A stretch of 64,000 bases of DNA from Gordionus sp. m RMFG-2023 (taxonomy: Eukaryota; Nematomorpha; Gordioida; Chordodea; Parachordodidae). The stretch is from assembly GCF_954871325.1 (NCBI RefSeq), contig NC_088775.1:23723561-23787560 (forward strand), read 5' to 3'. Positions 12,040 through 22,461 of this stretch are shown here, piece by piece. The first letter of the stretch is position 1; each line of letters starts with the position of its first letter. The notes under the pieces were generated by a model, which saw only the letters and a list, made by a program, of their open reading frames with translations, was not told the DNA's origin and did no database searches. Made by a program: the position numbers and the translations under genes.

Positions 12040-12352
12040 TATAATATGATTCTTTTTTGTATTTTAAGAGTTGTCTAATTATAAAATATTATTAATCTAT
12101 AAATAATTATAGTAAATTCACAAAAAAATTTAAACAAATTATTTATGATCTCCAAATACATAATACATCAAATATCCAAACACATTTGATTCATAAAATG
12201 GTTATTCTAGAAATAGATAGCCGTAGAGTAGAGCTAGAGATATATAAGACCTTACATGATATTGAGGAAAAATTAGATATTGACATTTAAAATATTAACC
12301 AAAAAATTTAAAGGACCAGGACAAAATTTCCGTAAAATTTTAACGGGTCAGA
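12040..12352. repeat. Left copy of ~310-bp direct repeat
   Basis: Nearly the same sequence recurs at 13665-13978 in the same orientation. Shared landmarks: AAGAGTTGTCTAATTATAAA, GGTTATTCTAGAAATAGATA, GCCGTAGAGTAGAG, ACCTTACATGATATTGAGG and TTTTAACGGGTCAGAGC. The copies differ by small indels, and both break off right after CGGGTCAGAGC. Confidence 0.85.
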
Positions 12353-13500
12353 GCAGTTGTTGTACGAAGTTCGTTTTTTTGGAAAAAATTATGAACGGAA
12401 TTCCTTTTATTTTTGAACGAACTTTGAACGTTAACGAGTTCCTTTTTTATGACGAACGCGTTCTAATTTAACGTTCGTTCAATTTTAAAAGCACTTTTTA
12501 TTATTATTTATTTTATAAATTTATTAATCCGAATTTTTTATGAAAAAAGTCTTGTTTTATAATTAACTGTTTTTCCTTTTTCACATTTCAATTTTTTTAA
12601 CACGCCATTATTATAGCTTATTAATTTGAATATTTTTGTTTATATTTTAATTTAATAGATTAGCATAAGCATGGATATTATTATTTCTTCATCATCGTCT
12701 GATTCTGAAAATTTAAAATCATATGAATTAACATAACCATAGCCCAAATATGATAAATATTTTACAGTGACATCCTATATTGACTAATTCAATATTTACC
12801 AAATGTAAAATATGTCCAAAAAGTATTATATCAGTTTCAAAATCTTCAAGTTTTAATTTTAAAACGGCATTTGATTGCAGTATTAATCATTTTATTTTAT
12901 ATAATATAACTAAGTAAAATCATTAAATTTGAAGAAAATGTGCATTTGGGCTATTTGACCCCAACAATAACGCTAGTTATTTTAAAATTAAAAAAAATTA
13001 GTGAACTAAAATATGGTCAACCATTGATAGACGCAGTATTAAATAGAATTAATAAAAGGTATTTAACCTATCACTATCAAATTACTTTTTATTTTTTTGA
13101 AGATTTGAACATATATATGAAGATCAATATATTCTTTCTGCAATTATACATCCAGTATTCAAGCTTCAAGAGCCATCAGATAAAACTTCCACAGAACGAA
13201 CCTATAAAAATAAACTTAACGTTATTGAAAAAATGCATTAAAAACCCTCGATATGATAATGCAAGAACTGTTAATTATGAGATATCCTTTTTTAGAGGAG
13301 GAAGTAGAGGATGGATTGGGGAAGATAACTAATCTCAATTTTTTGAAGCAAAAGACAAAATAATAAATTTAATAAATTATCCACATTAAGAGTTGTTTAT
13401 TATGTATAATCGCAATCCCATCATCTGCCCCTTTAGAGCGCGTTTTTAGTATAGCTAATGCCGTATTAACTGCCAAGCGTGTCTATCAGATGAAAATTTT
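12353..13500 (+). pseudogene. hAT transposase relic
   Basis: Near 12360-12480 CGTTCGTTC/GAACGAAC words form subterminal clusters. Downstream, plus-strand pieces read as hAT transposase: about 13100-13200 gives EDQYILSAIIHPVFKLQEPS in a shifted frame, matching the catalytic-core region before the helical end, and about 13425-13490 gives PSSAPLERVFSIANAVLTAK, the hAT dimerisation motif. Frames are broken, large parts are missing, and no clear right TIR is visible. It lies between the two 310-bp direct repeats. Confidence 0.6.
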
Positions 13501-13664
13501 TTTATAAATAAATCTTTTTATTCGCTATATTATATTGTATTTATAATTTTATTATCAAAATAAAACTATATTATTTTTTAACATGGCTAATATATTGTGT
13601 TAAAATATATAAGACATTTATTTATATTAAATTAAATTTAAAAAATATTTATCATAAAATTTTA

Positions 13665-13978
13665 TAATAAGATTCTTTTTAGTATTTTAAGAGTTGTCTA
13701 ATTATAAAATATTATTAATCTATAAATAATACAGTAAATTCACAAAAAAAAATTTTAACAAATTATTTATGATCTAATTCCAAATACACAATATAACAAA
13801 TATCAAAACATTTGATTTATAAAATGGTTATTCTAGAAATAGATAGCCGTAGAGTAGAGATATATAAGACCTTACATGATATTGAGGAAAAATTAGATAT
13901 TGACATTTAAAATATTAACCAAAAAATTTAAAGGACCGACAAAATTTCCGTAAAATTTTAACGGGTCAGAGCCAGCAA
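13665..13978. repeat. Right copy of ~310-bp direct repeat
   Basis: Direct repeat of 12040-12352; see there for landmarks. The pair encloses the hAT relic. It looks like a segmental duplication or an insertion into one copy of a tandem pair, not like LTRs, as no TG..CA ends are present. Confidence 0.85.
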
Positions 13979-14590
13979 AAAAATTATCAGGCTTGGATAG
14001 CTGGACAAACATTTAATTAATGGGCTGGACCAGGAGCGAAAAAATAAACAGGTTCAAAAGTGCATTGTTATCTGATAACAAGAGTATTACAAAAAATAAA
14101 GTATCCATTTAAATATAATTAATTTAATGTTTATTTGATATCATTTCAAAAGCATTTTATCTCACCCTAAAGATTATTTAACACTGATCACTAAGAAGTT
14201 TGATAATATATATGAATTTATATAAAGAATACAATTCTAAAAAATTCCAATATAATTAAAATAACTTTAAATATTCATAAGCGAGAATTAGTAAATAAAC
14301 GCTAAAAATATTAACATAATAAATAATTAAAATGAATTATAAAATTTAGATTATAGATTAATTCTAATATTATTGGAAAAAAAATATAATATTAGTAAAT
14401 CACAGTTATATAAAGTCATTAATATTTGCTGTATTTTATTGATTGAGACCAAGTTCCCTTTTAGTGTCAACGTTATAGTTGGGAGCAAAATAGCCTAAGT
14501 CTATCTTATGCATAGGAAATTCAATTAGGGGGGTTCGGTCATTGAGAGTATAAAGCTGAGATAGCTGCATTTTATTATGTTTATGGCTAA
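13979..14590. other. Gap; last 160 bp may be LINE sequence
   Basis: About 13980-14060 has GGCTTGG/GGGCTGG words of a dispersed repeat type also seen near 32 kb. 14100-14430 is AT-rich with nothing recognised. 14440-14590 is less AT-rich and, on the minus strand, reads partly open (LYTLNDRTPLIEFPMHKID); it is probably the continuation of the LINE at 19500-20293, from which it is separated by the inserted element at 14599-19488. Confidence 0.4.
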
Positions 14591-14879
14591 CTTAGACGTA
14601 ATGTTGTTAAAAGTCGAGTTCTTACGACTTGCGACTCGAGTGGTAGTCGTAAAAAACGGCTCCGAAACAAGCCGATCAAGGAGCCGCATGTAGTCGGCTC
14701 GCTTAGTCGACTCGCTGGGTCTGCTCAATTTTTTGTTTTTTTTATAAAATCTGGTAAATTAAATTTTGGATTACTGATTTAATGAGTACAAAATTATAAT
14801 AAGAATATTCATGTCGTAACTAAAAATGGCCCAAGACCAGAATTCGGCTTCAAGGGTTATATACCTAATTTTTATAACA

Positions 14880-16650
14880 TAAAAATATAATTAATGTTGT
14901 AAAGATGTTAAATTAAAATTTCAGTGAAGATGTACTAGATAAGTGACAATTGTCAATCGTTGTTTTTAAAATTTTTCGAATTTTTTTGACGTAAATGGGC
15001 TAAAATAAGCATTGCTAACATGTTTAAATAAAATTTTAGCGAAGATTTACCCTAGATAAGTGACAATTAATCGTTGTTTTTAAAGTTTTTCGAATTTTTT
15101 TGACGTAAATGGGCTAAAATAAGCATTGCTAACATGTTTAAATAAAATTTTAGTGAAGATGAACCCTAGATAAATGAAAATTGTCATAATCGTTGTTTTA
15201 AAGTTTTTGAATTTTTTTGACGTAAATGGGCTAAAATAAGCATTGCTAACATGTTTAAATATAATTTTAGTGAAGATGTACCCTAGATAAGTGACAATTG
15301 CCATAATCGTTGTTTTTAAAGTTTTTCGAATTTTTTTGACGTAAAAGGGCTAAAATAAGCATTGCTAACATGTTTAAATAAAATTTTGTCAAGATGAACC
15401 CTGGATAAGTGACAATTGTCATAATCGTTGTTTTTAAAGTTTTTTGACGTAAATGGGCTCAAATAAGCATTGCTAACATGTTTAAATAAAATTTTAGTGA
15501 AGATGTACCCTAGATAAGTGACAATTGTTTTTAAAGTTTTTCGAATTTTTTTGACGTAAATGGGCTAAAATAAGCATTGCTAACATGTTTAAATAAAATT
15601 TTATTGAAGATGTACCCATAAGAGACAATTGTCATAATCGTTGTTTTTAAGTTTTTCGAATTTTTTTGACGTAAGTGGGCTAAAATAAGCATTGCTAACA
15701 TGTTTAAATATAATTTTAGTGAAGATGAACCCTAGATAAGTGACAATTGTCATAATCGTTGTTTTAAAGTTTTTTTGACATAAATGGACTCAAATAAGCA
15801 TTGCTAACATGTTTAAATAAAATTTTAGTGAAGATGTACCCTAGATAAGTGACAATTGTCATAATCGTTGTTTTTAAAGTTTTTCGAATTTTTTTGACGT
15901 AAATGGGCTAAAATAAGCATTGCTAACATGTTTAAATAAAATTTTAGTGAAGATGAACCCTATATAAGTGACAAATAATCGTTGTTTTTAAAGTTTTTCG
16001 AATTTTTTTGACGTAAATGGGCTAAAATAAGCATTGCTAACATGTTTAAATAAAATTTTAGTGAAGATGAACCCTAGATAAATGAAAATTGTCATAATCG
16101 TTGTTTTAAAGTTTTTTGAATTTTTTAGACGTAAATGGGCTAAAATAAGCATTGCTAACATGTTTAAATATAATTTTAGTGAAGATGTACCCTAGATAAG
16201 TGACAATTGTCATAATCGTTGTTTTTAAAGTTTTTCGAATTTTTTTGACGTAAATGGGCTAAAATAAGCATTGCTAACATGTTTAAATAAAATTTTAGTG
16301 AAGATGTACCCATAAGAGACACTTGTCATAATCGTTGTTTTTAAAGTTTTTCGAATTTTTTTGACGTAAGTGGGCTAAAATAAGCATTGCTAACATGTTT
16401 AAATATAATTTTAGTGAAGATGAACCCTAGATAAGTGACAATTGTCATAATCGTTGTTTTAAAGTTTTTTTCACATAAATGGACTCAAATAAGCATTGCT
16501 AACATGTTTAAATAAAATTTTAGTGAAGATGTACCCAATATAAGTGACAATTGTCATAATCGTTGTTTTTAAAGTTTTTCGAATTTTTTTGACATAAATG
16601 GGCTAAAATAAGCATTGCTAACATGTTTAAATAAAACTTCATTGATGATA
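14880..16650 (+). repeat. ~113-bp satellite, left arm, about 16 units
   Basis: The word GCTAACATGTTTAAAT recurs at about 15017, 15130, 15243, 15365, 15471, 15578 and so on to 16618, at spacings of 106-123 bp. Each unit carries TTTTTTTGACGTAAATGGGC, AATAAGCATTGCTAACATG, AGTGAAGATG and the perfect 12-bp palindrome TGACAATTGTCA followed by TAATCGTTGTTTTTAAA. Inner units are very alike; the outermost one (about 14870-14950) is a different variant with ATATAATTAATGTTGTAAAG. Short ORFs here (for example 15080-15304) are artefacts of the repeat. Confidence 0.95.
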
Positions 16651-18089
16651 TACACTAGATACAGGGTTTCCCATTCAAAAAAGGAAAATCGTAATTTTTT
16701 TAAAATTTCTTGTCAATTTTTCTTAAACTTTTATTTATTTTTGTTATTTTTTTTAAATTTATTTCTAAATTTTTGCGATTTCTTTACGTTTTTTTTCTTA
16801 CTGTATCTTTTCTCAATTTATTTCTAACTTTTTGCGATTTTCTTTTCTTTTTTCTTACTATATCTTCTCTCAATTTATTTTTCTTAAATTTATAAACTTA
16901 GGTCCATTTTTTTAACAATTCTTTTCGTTTATTTTCATCATACATAAAGATACATATGATTCTTTCATTATAATCTTTTACATACATTTTTAACCTTTAC
17001 AATCTCGTCATTTTTAATCTTTATTTTTTTGACCTCTTCTCATTTTTGATAATTATTTTTTTAAATTTTATTTAATTCTTCTAAATTTATAATCAATTGT
17101 TTAGCAATTTAAATTATATATGTTTAATATTAATTAGTTTATTTAAGTAATTTCAAAAATGCAATACATTATATTAGAGAAAATATATAGTTATAAATAT
17201 TATAAAATTTATATAACGCGATTTATATTTAATGTTTTTAGCAGACAATATAATTACAATTGCTAAATTATAAATTAATCGTTTGGTTTACCTTAACTGT
17301 AATACCAAACGATATTTAAATTAATAAAAAATAATCATTTTTAAATAACGCATTAGAAAATTTTATTATTTAAAACAATAGGGAAGACAGAATAAATAAA
17401 ATAATTTTTTTTATATATTTTCATAAATATTAATTCGAGTTATTTTTGTACATTATTATAATATAAAGTGTAGGTTATTTTATAAATAAAGATTATATAT
17501 AGTAAAAAAAATGCGTATTTTTAAATTTATAAATTAGTTTGATCAAAGTCAGATTTACAATAGATGGTTTTAACTAAATGGTCTTTAATAAACAAAATTA
17601 TATGTACTAGGATTTTGTAATGAACTAAACTAGCAAAAATAATTATCAAAAATGAGAAGAAAAAAATAGAGAAAAGGTCAAAACTAAAGATTAAAAATGA
17701 CGAGATTGAAAAAATTAAAAATGTATGTAAAAGATTATAATGAAAAAATCATAAAAAGAATATTGGTATAATGAAAAAAAAACGTAAAGAATTGTTAAAA
17801 AAATGGACCTAAATTTTTAAATTATTTTTAAAAATACAAAAGAATTATCAAAATGAGAAGAAAAATAAATTGAGAGAAGATATAGTAAGAAAAATAGAAG
17901 TAAAGAAAATCGCAAAAAGTTAGAAATAAATTGAGAAAAGATACAGTAAGTAAAAAATCGTAAAGAAATCGCTAAAATTTAGAAATAAATTAAGGAATAA
18001 CAAAAATAAATAAAAGTTTAAGAAAAATTGACAAGAAATTTTAAAAAAATTACGATCTTCTTTTTTTGAATGGAAAACCCTGTATCTAG
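16651..18089. other. Core of the foldback element
   Basis: 16651-17060 and 17640-18089 are inverted copies of each other: left ATACAGGGTTTCCCATTC, right GAATGGAAAACCCTGTAT, followed inwards by T-rich (or A-rich) repeats of AATTTATTTCTAA and TTTTTGCGATTT. Between about 17060 and 17640 the DNA is single-copy and AT-rich. ORFs here (16615-16895, 17920-18102) encode only Phe/Leu-rich low-complexity peptides from poly-T tracts and are not genes. Confidence 0.7.
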
Positions 18090-19190
18090 AGTACATCTTC
18101 ACTAAAATTTTATTTAAACATGTTAGCGATGCTTATTTAGCCCACTTGCTTTAAAAAACTTCAAAAATAACGATTATGACAATTGTCGCTTATCTATGGA
18201 ACATCTTCACTAAAATTTTATTTAAACATGTTAGTAATGCTTATTTTAGCCCATTTACGACAAAAAAATTTGAAAAACTTTAAAAACAACGATTATGACA
18301 ATTGTCACTTATCTAGGGTACATCTTCACTAAAATTTTATTTAAACATGTTAGCAATGCTTATTTTAGCCCATTTACGTCAAAAAAATTCGAAAAACTAT
18401 AAAAACAATGATTTTGACAATTGTCACTTATCTAGGGTACATCTACATCTTCACTAAAATTTCATTTAAACATGTTGGCAATGCTTATTTTAGCCCATTT
18501 ACAGGTGTGATTGTATTTGTACTGTTATTCTTAAGTTTATTTCTAGGTTCTCCACAATGCTAAATAAAAGTTAAATTAACATAGCCAACATAACCCTTCC
18601 ATAATAAAGTTTTATTTAATCGGGCATGGGCTTTTTACCCCTCCTCTTATTAACCCGTGAGCATTTAAGTTAGTGACTATGCTTCTTGCGGGCACAAGTA
18701 ATTGCGGCCTGCCCAAAAAAACGTGGATGATCCACTTGATTATTTTTCAAAAAATTAAAAAACTTTAAAAACAATGATTATGACAATTGTCACTTATCTA
18801 TGGTACATCTTCACTAAAATTTTATTTAAACATGTTAGCAATGATTATTTTAGCCCATTTACGTCAAAAAAATTAAAAAACTTTAAAAACAACGATTATG
18901 ACAATTGTCACTTCTTGGGTTCATTTTCGCTAAAATTTTATTTAAACATGTTAGCAATGCTTATTTTAGCCCATTTACGTCAAAAAAATTCGAAAAACTT
19001 TAAAAACAACGATTATGACAATTGTCACTTATCTTGGGTACATCTTCACTAAAATTTTATTTAAACATGTTAGCAATGGTTATTTTAGCCCATATACAAA
19101 AAAATTCAAAAACTTTAAAAACAACGATTATGACAATTATCACTTATCTATGGTACATCTTCACTGAAATTTTAATTTAACATCTATACA
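18090..19190 (-). repeat. ~113-bp satellite, right arm, about 8 units
   Basis: Inverted counterpart of 14880-16650. ACATGTTAGCAATG-type anchors lie at about 18120, 18230, 18346, 18470, 18832, 18949 and 19066, with the variant edge unit (ACATCTATACAATATAAATTA) at about 19180. The 18470-18832 gap contains a roughly 250-bp insertion. So the arm is shorter than the left one by about half. Confidence 0.95.
18505..18755 (+). repeat. Insertion in right arm with a dispersed ~105-bp repeat
   Basis: Non-satellite sequence interrupting a monomer. Its last part, 18621-18724, matches 35512-35620 in the same orientation: CGGGCATGGGCTTTTTACCCC against CGGGTATAGGCTCTTTTTCTGCCCC-like text, then AGCCTATGAGG/AACCCGTGAGC and GGCCTGCCCA/GGCTTGCCCA followed by AAACGTG. 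It is richer in G+C than its surroundings. I do not recognise the family and see no Pol III A/B boxes. Confidence 0.6.
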
Positions 19191-19496
19191 ATATAAATTA
19201 TATTTTTATGTTATAAAAATTAGGTGTATAATCCTTGAAGCCGAATTCGAATACGACATGAATATTCTTATTACAATTTTGTAATCATTAATCATTAACC
19301 CAAAATGTAATTTACCAGATTTTATAAAAAAACAAAAAAATTGAGCAGACCCAGCGAGTCGACTAAGTGAGCTGACTATACGAGCCGACCAATGCGGCTC
19401 ATTTAGTCGACTCAAAGTCGTTTTATCGACTAGAAACTAGGCTCGAGTCGTAGCTAAGTCGACTCGGCTTAGCTGTTTAACAACACTACTTAGACG

Positions 19497-20293
19497 TAGG
19501 TATAATCCTTCGTTGGGATCCTCGGTCCTAGCAGATATCCTTTTCCCGCTCTTTAAAGAAGGCCAGTGCATGAGAGCCGAACGATGTTAAAGTCGTGGCA
19601 ATAAGTGGTAGGAATGTATAATTATCAGGAAGCCATGGCGAATATTTAGCGAGTTTATTCGTCTCGGTGTCTAGTATAGCATGGCGAAATCCATCAAACC
19701 CGGGTGAGGAATCGCGTTTGAAGGAAGAACAGCCTTTTTAACGTCGCTTGTGATATAAGTGGCTGCAATTAGAGGAGCTTCTGGGTAAGGTGATATTTCG
19801 TTTTTAAGATCGTGTGAGTGGTGTTATTTAGGAGAGCCTGATAGGTTGCTTGATCGTAGGGAGCCAGCTTATTGCCAGAGGTGACGCCTGGCGGATTTAA
19901 CATTCAGGGTATCTAGTTTTTTAGATATTAGCCTGGCCTGGTGAGTAAGTCATTTTTGTGATTTTTATTTTTTATCTGTGTCATCACTCTTAAAAGATGT
20001 GGAAATGTGATTGATGGGTAAGGGGTAGATAGTTGCACTTTTAATTTGTTGGGTCAGGGATTTTTTGCTGGCAGGATCAGGAACTTGAAATGTAGTAAAG
20101 GCCCAGATTGGGAACACTTTATTTTATGGTTTTGATGAGATAGTAATAGCCCCAATTTGGTTACTTTAATAAGTTTATTACATAATGGGCAGTTATATTT
20201 GGTAGGAGCTGTACTGAGGTCTGCTAGGTTCATGAATTGGAAATATTTACCAGATTGAGGGTGAAGGTGAATATCATTATTGTTAAAATTCAC
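19497..20293 (-). pseudogene. Old LINE fragment: zinc finger and RT start
   Basis: Minus-strand, notably less AT-rich than its surroundings. From high to low coordinates: 20293-20054 is an open piece with CPLCNKLIKVTKLGLLLSHQ and a following C, a C2HC-type finger as found at the N-terminus of some LINE polyproteins; then short broken stretches APYDQATYQALL, TSDVKKAV, and SSPGFDGFRHAIL (about 19700), the usual S-x-G-x-DG start of LINE RT, ending with FLPLIATTLTSFG. At least three frame changes and several stops. The giant foldback element inserted into it, since its target duplication CTTAGACG lies at this boundary. Confidence 0.5.
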
Positions 20294-21548
20294 AATTGTG
20301 TTTATGGCTAAATGTATGTATTGTTTTGTAAATTAAAATTCATGCAAGTAGAATGTGATGAAATTTATGTTGACAGTTACCATCAATTCATTTGCTAATA
20401 AATTTAAAACTTTCTATATAAAATAGTTCTATAATTTGATTTTCTGTACTCAAATGAGTTTATTATATCTATATGAGATCATGATATGAAAGCTTTAATT
20501 GTAAAGATGGTTTCATAATGGGGTAATTTATCTATATCATTAATAACAGCAATATTGCATTGTAGGATTTGTGATGGAGGAAGGAATACTGATGGTGAGT
20601 GGAACCAGAGTGTGTATACTTGAACACCTATATGCAATCGAGCAGTATAATAGGTCTCAAGGAGGGCAAAGGCCCTTATTTAACATTCGAGTTTGTGATC
20701 ATTTGGGTGATTGTGTTATTTTGGAATTCAAATTTATTTGATTGAAATGATTTATAAGAATATGTATGATATTAAATTATTAAATATTAATATAATGTTA
20801 AGTTGTTTTTAACTGACTAATATATATTTTGAGCTTAATTGTTTATTAGCTTTAAAAAATAAACAGATGTAAATATTATTAAACTATTATTATAATTACA
20901 TATATAAGCCTAATAAATATGAATGATTCAGAAAAGAGTTCAATCCCAAAGGTAAACATGTAATTAACTTATATCCAGAGAGTGGTTTAGTCACCAAAGA
21001 GCAATTAATCTGATAATCTAGATTAAATAATGTTTGGTTAGCTATCCAAATCTCCTTGAATCCATTATTTATCCCTGTCTGATGGAAAAGACTAGATGGC
21101 ATTTAAAATATTCTTTGATTTAGAGGAAAACATATTTGGTTTCACGTGTCTCCTAGATCACTCCAACCTAAACATTGACTAGATATGACAAAAAAGTAAA
21201 AAATCAGAGAGTATCATGACTTTAAGATTTTCATTTCATCCCAATAGTTATTGCAAATGGGTACTTAGATCTCCTAGGCTATATATTTTTTAAGATTTTT
21301 TTTACCAAATCAATGGGAATCATGAATTCTTAGATAGCTTAGTGTGCTATTTTTAAAAAAAAATTAATAGCGGAAGCTTGCTACTAATTTAGCTTTCAAT
21401 TTTATATTATAAATGCACATAAAAATGATTAAAATAGATTTATAATTAATTCTAAAATCATAATTTTATTATTTAATTTAATTTTGAAATATATATTTAA
21501 AAATATGCATTTTAAATCTAGTTTTTAAAATAATTAAAAATTTTAAAT
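20294..21548. other. AT-rich gap
   Basis: Nothing I can name. A 68-codon minus-strand ORF at 20896-21102 (PSSLFHQTGINNGF, ITCLPLGLNSFLNHS) shows no known motif. 20560-20720 is somewhat less AT-rich. Could be old host intergenic DNA or eroded elements. Confidence 0.3.
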
Positions 21549-21772
21549 GTCGACAATAGAGATAATATTGAAGATAATTTTGGTACAGGCCATAGCGACA
21601 AAGTAATTTCCTTGGAAAATGATAATATGGAATTTTTTCCTAAATTCACAAAATATTTTAATCATAATAAAAAAAATAAACACGGTATAAATTTCGATGT
21701 AAGATGTGCCAGAAAGGTTTATTATCAAACAAGATTAGTAGCTCCAACTTGAGAAAACATTTAAAGATAATA
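21549..21772 (+). pseudogene. hAT BED zinc-finger fragment
   Basis: Plus strand, in two frames: FFPKFTKYFNHNKKNKHGI then, after a frame change, CQKGLLSNKISSSNLRKHLK. That is the first half of a BED finger as in hAT transposases, where C-x2-C is followed by the SSSNLxKHL block. The first cysteine pair is partly lost. No element ends were found nearby. Confidence 0.6.
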
Positions 21773-21906
21773 TTTCAAACAAATTTAATATCAATGTGTA
21801 TCCCAATTTTTAATATTTAAAATATAATTTGAATCAAAGCTGTATCTATAAGTTCTAAATGAGTTTAAGGAAAGTTGATTTTCTGGTCCAGTCCAAAAAT
21901 GGTATG

Positions 21907-22082
21907 TAGTGTTGCGTAATCGGCTAAAAACTATGCCTAAGCCTAACAAGGCCGCCTAAAAATCGGCTAAACTCTTTAGGCTTAGCCAAAAAATCGGCTA
22001 AATCTAATTAGGCTTAGTCCTAAAATCGGCTAAAACTAAATTAATCGAAAATTCTGCATCGGCTAATCGCCCGTCAGCATTA
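21907..22082. mobile_element. Short hAT-type MITE with ATCGGCTAA repeats
   Basis: About 176 bp containing AATCGGCTAAA six or so times in both forms, as in subterminal transposase-binding clusters. Ends TAGTGTTG and (reverse complement) TAATGCTG agree at 6 of 8 bases. Flanking octamers do not match, so limits are tentative. Confidence 0.45.
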
Positions 22083-22461
22083 TGTAAGATATGCCTAGCA
22101 TTAATTATTATTTATTTATTATTGGTAAAATAATTTATTTTATTTATTTAATGTTAAATTTTATTATTATCTACAAATAAACGTTATATTATGAAATGAA
22201 AATAGATTTATTTATTTAATGTTTTTTTAATAAAAAAAATGGCTCACTGAATCACGGGGAAATTTTTGATATTATTTTTATAAAATAATAAATAAATGAT
22301 CATCTGCATTTTGGTGGAAATTTTTATCATAATTCATTAATTTTACAAAAAACGGAGTATAATAAAAAGTTTAAAAAAACTTGTGAAAATTTTCATAATT
22401 CTTTAATTTCACAATAAAAACAAAACATGTTCTATGAAGTTATTAAGTTATGACTATTAAA
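22083..22461. other. AT-rich gap
   Basis: No gene. At 22233-22265 the words GGCTCACTGAATCACGGGGAAA match, in reverse complement, GTGATACAGTGAG near 27697, so a piece of a shared dispersed element is present here. Confidence 0.4.

Larger units (their letters stand above)
14599..19488. mobile_element. Giant foldback hAT-type element carrying satellite arms
   Basis: A 4,890-bp element flanked by the perfect 8-bp duplication CTTAGACG (14591-14598, 19489-19496). Ends are TAATGTTGTTAAAAG and, in reverse complement, TAGTGTTGTTAAAC. Each end carries GTCGACT/AGTCGACT-rich subterminal DNA, GGGTCTGCTCAATTTTT and GACATGAATATTCTTAT in mirror order. Next inwards each arm has a ~113-bp satellite array (left about 16 units, right about 8), then an inverted T-rich/A-rich block, with a unique core near 17100-17640. 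The 8-bp duplication and ends suit the hAT superfamily. No transposase ORF is present, so it is non-autonomous. Confidence 0.85.

Noticed and set aside
12040-13978. LTR retrotransposon from the flanking direct repeats
   Set aside because: No TG..CA ends, primer-binding site or pol; the interior has hAT motifs.
16615-16895. Two ORFs resembling membrane proteins (Phe/Leu-rich)
   Set aside because: They arise from poly-T tracts in the inverted core of the foldback element; the mirror copy at 17920-18102 gives the same kind of peptide on the other strand.
14880-19190. Regular repeats with a palindromic core, superficially like a CRISPR array
   Set aside because: Units are contiguous ~113-bp satellite monomers without unique spacers, in two opposing blocks, within an AT-rich eukaryotic region; there are no cas genes.
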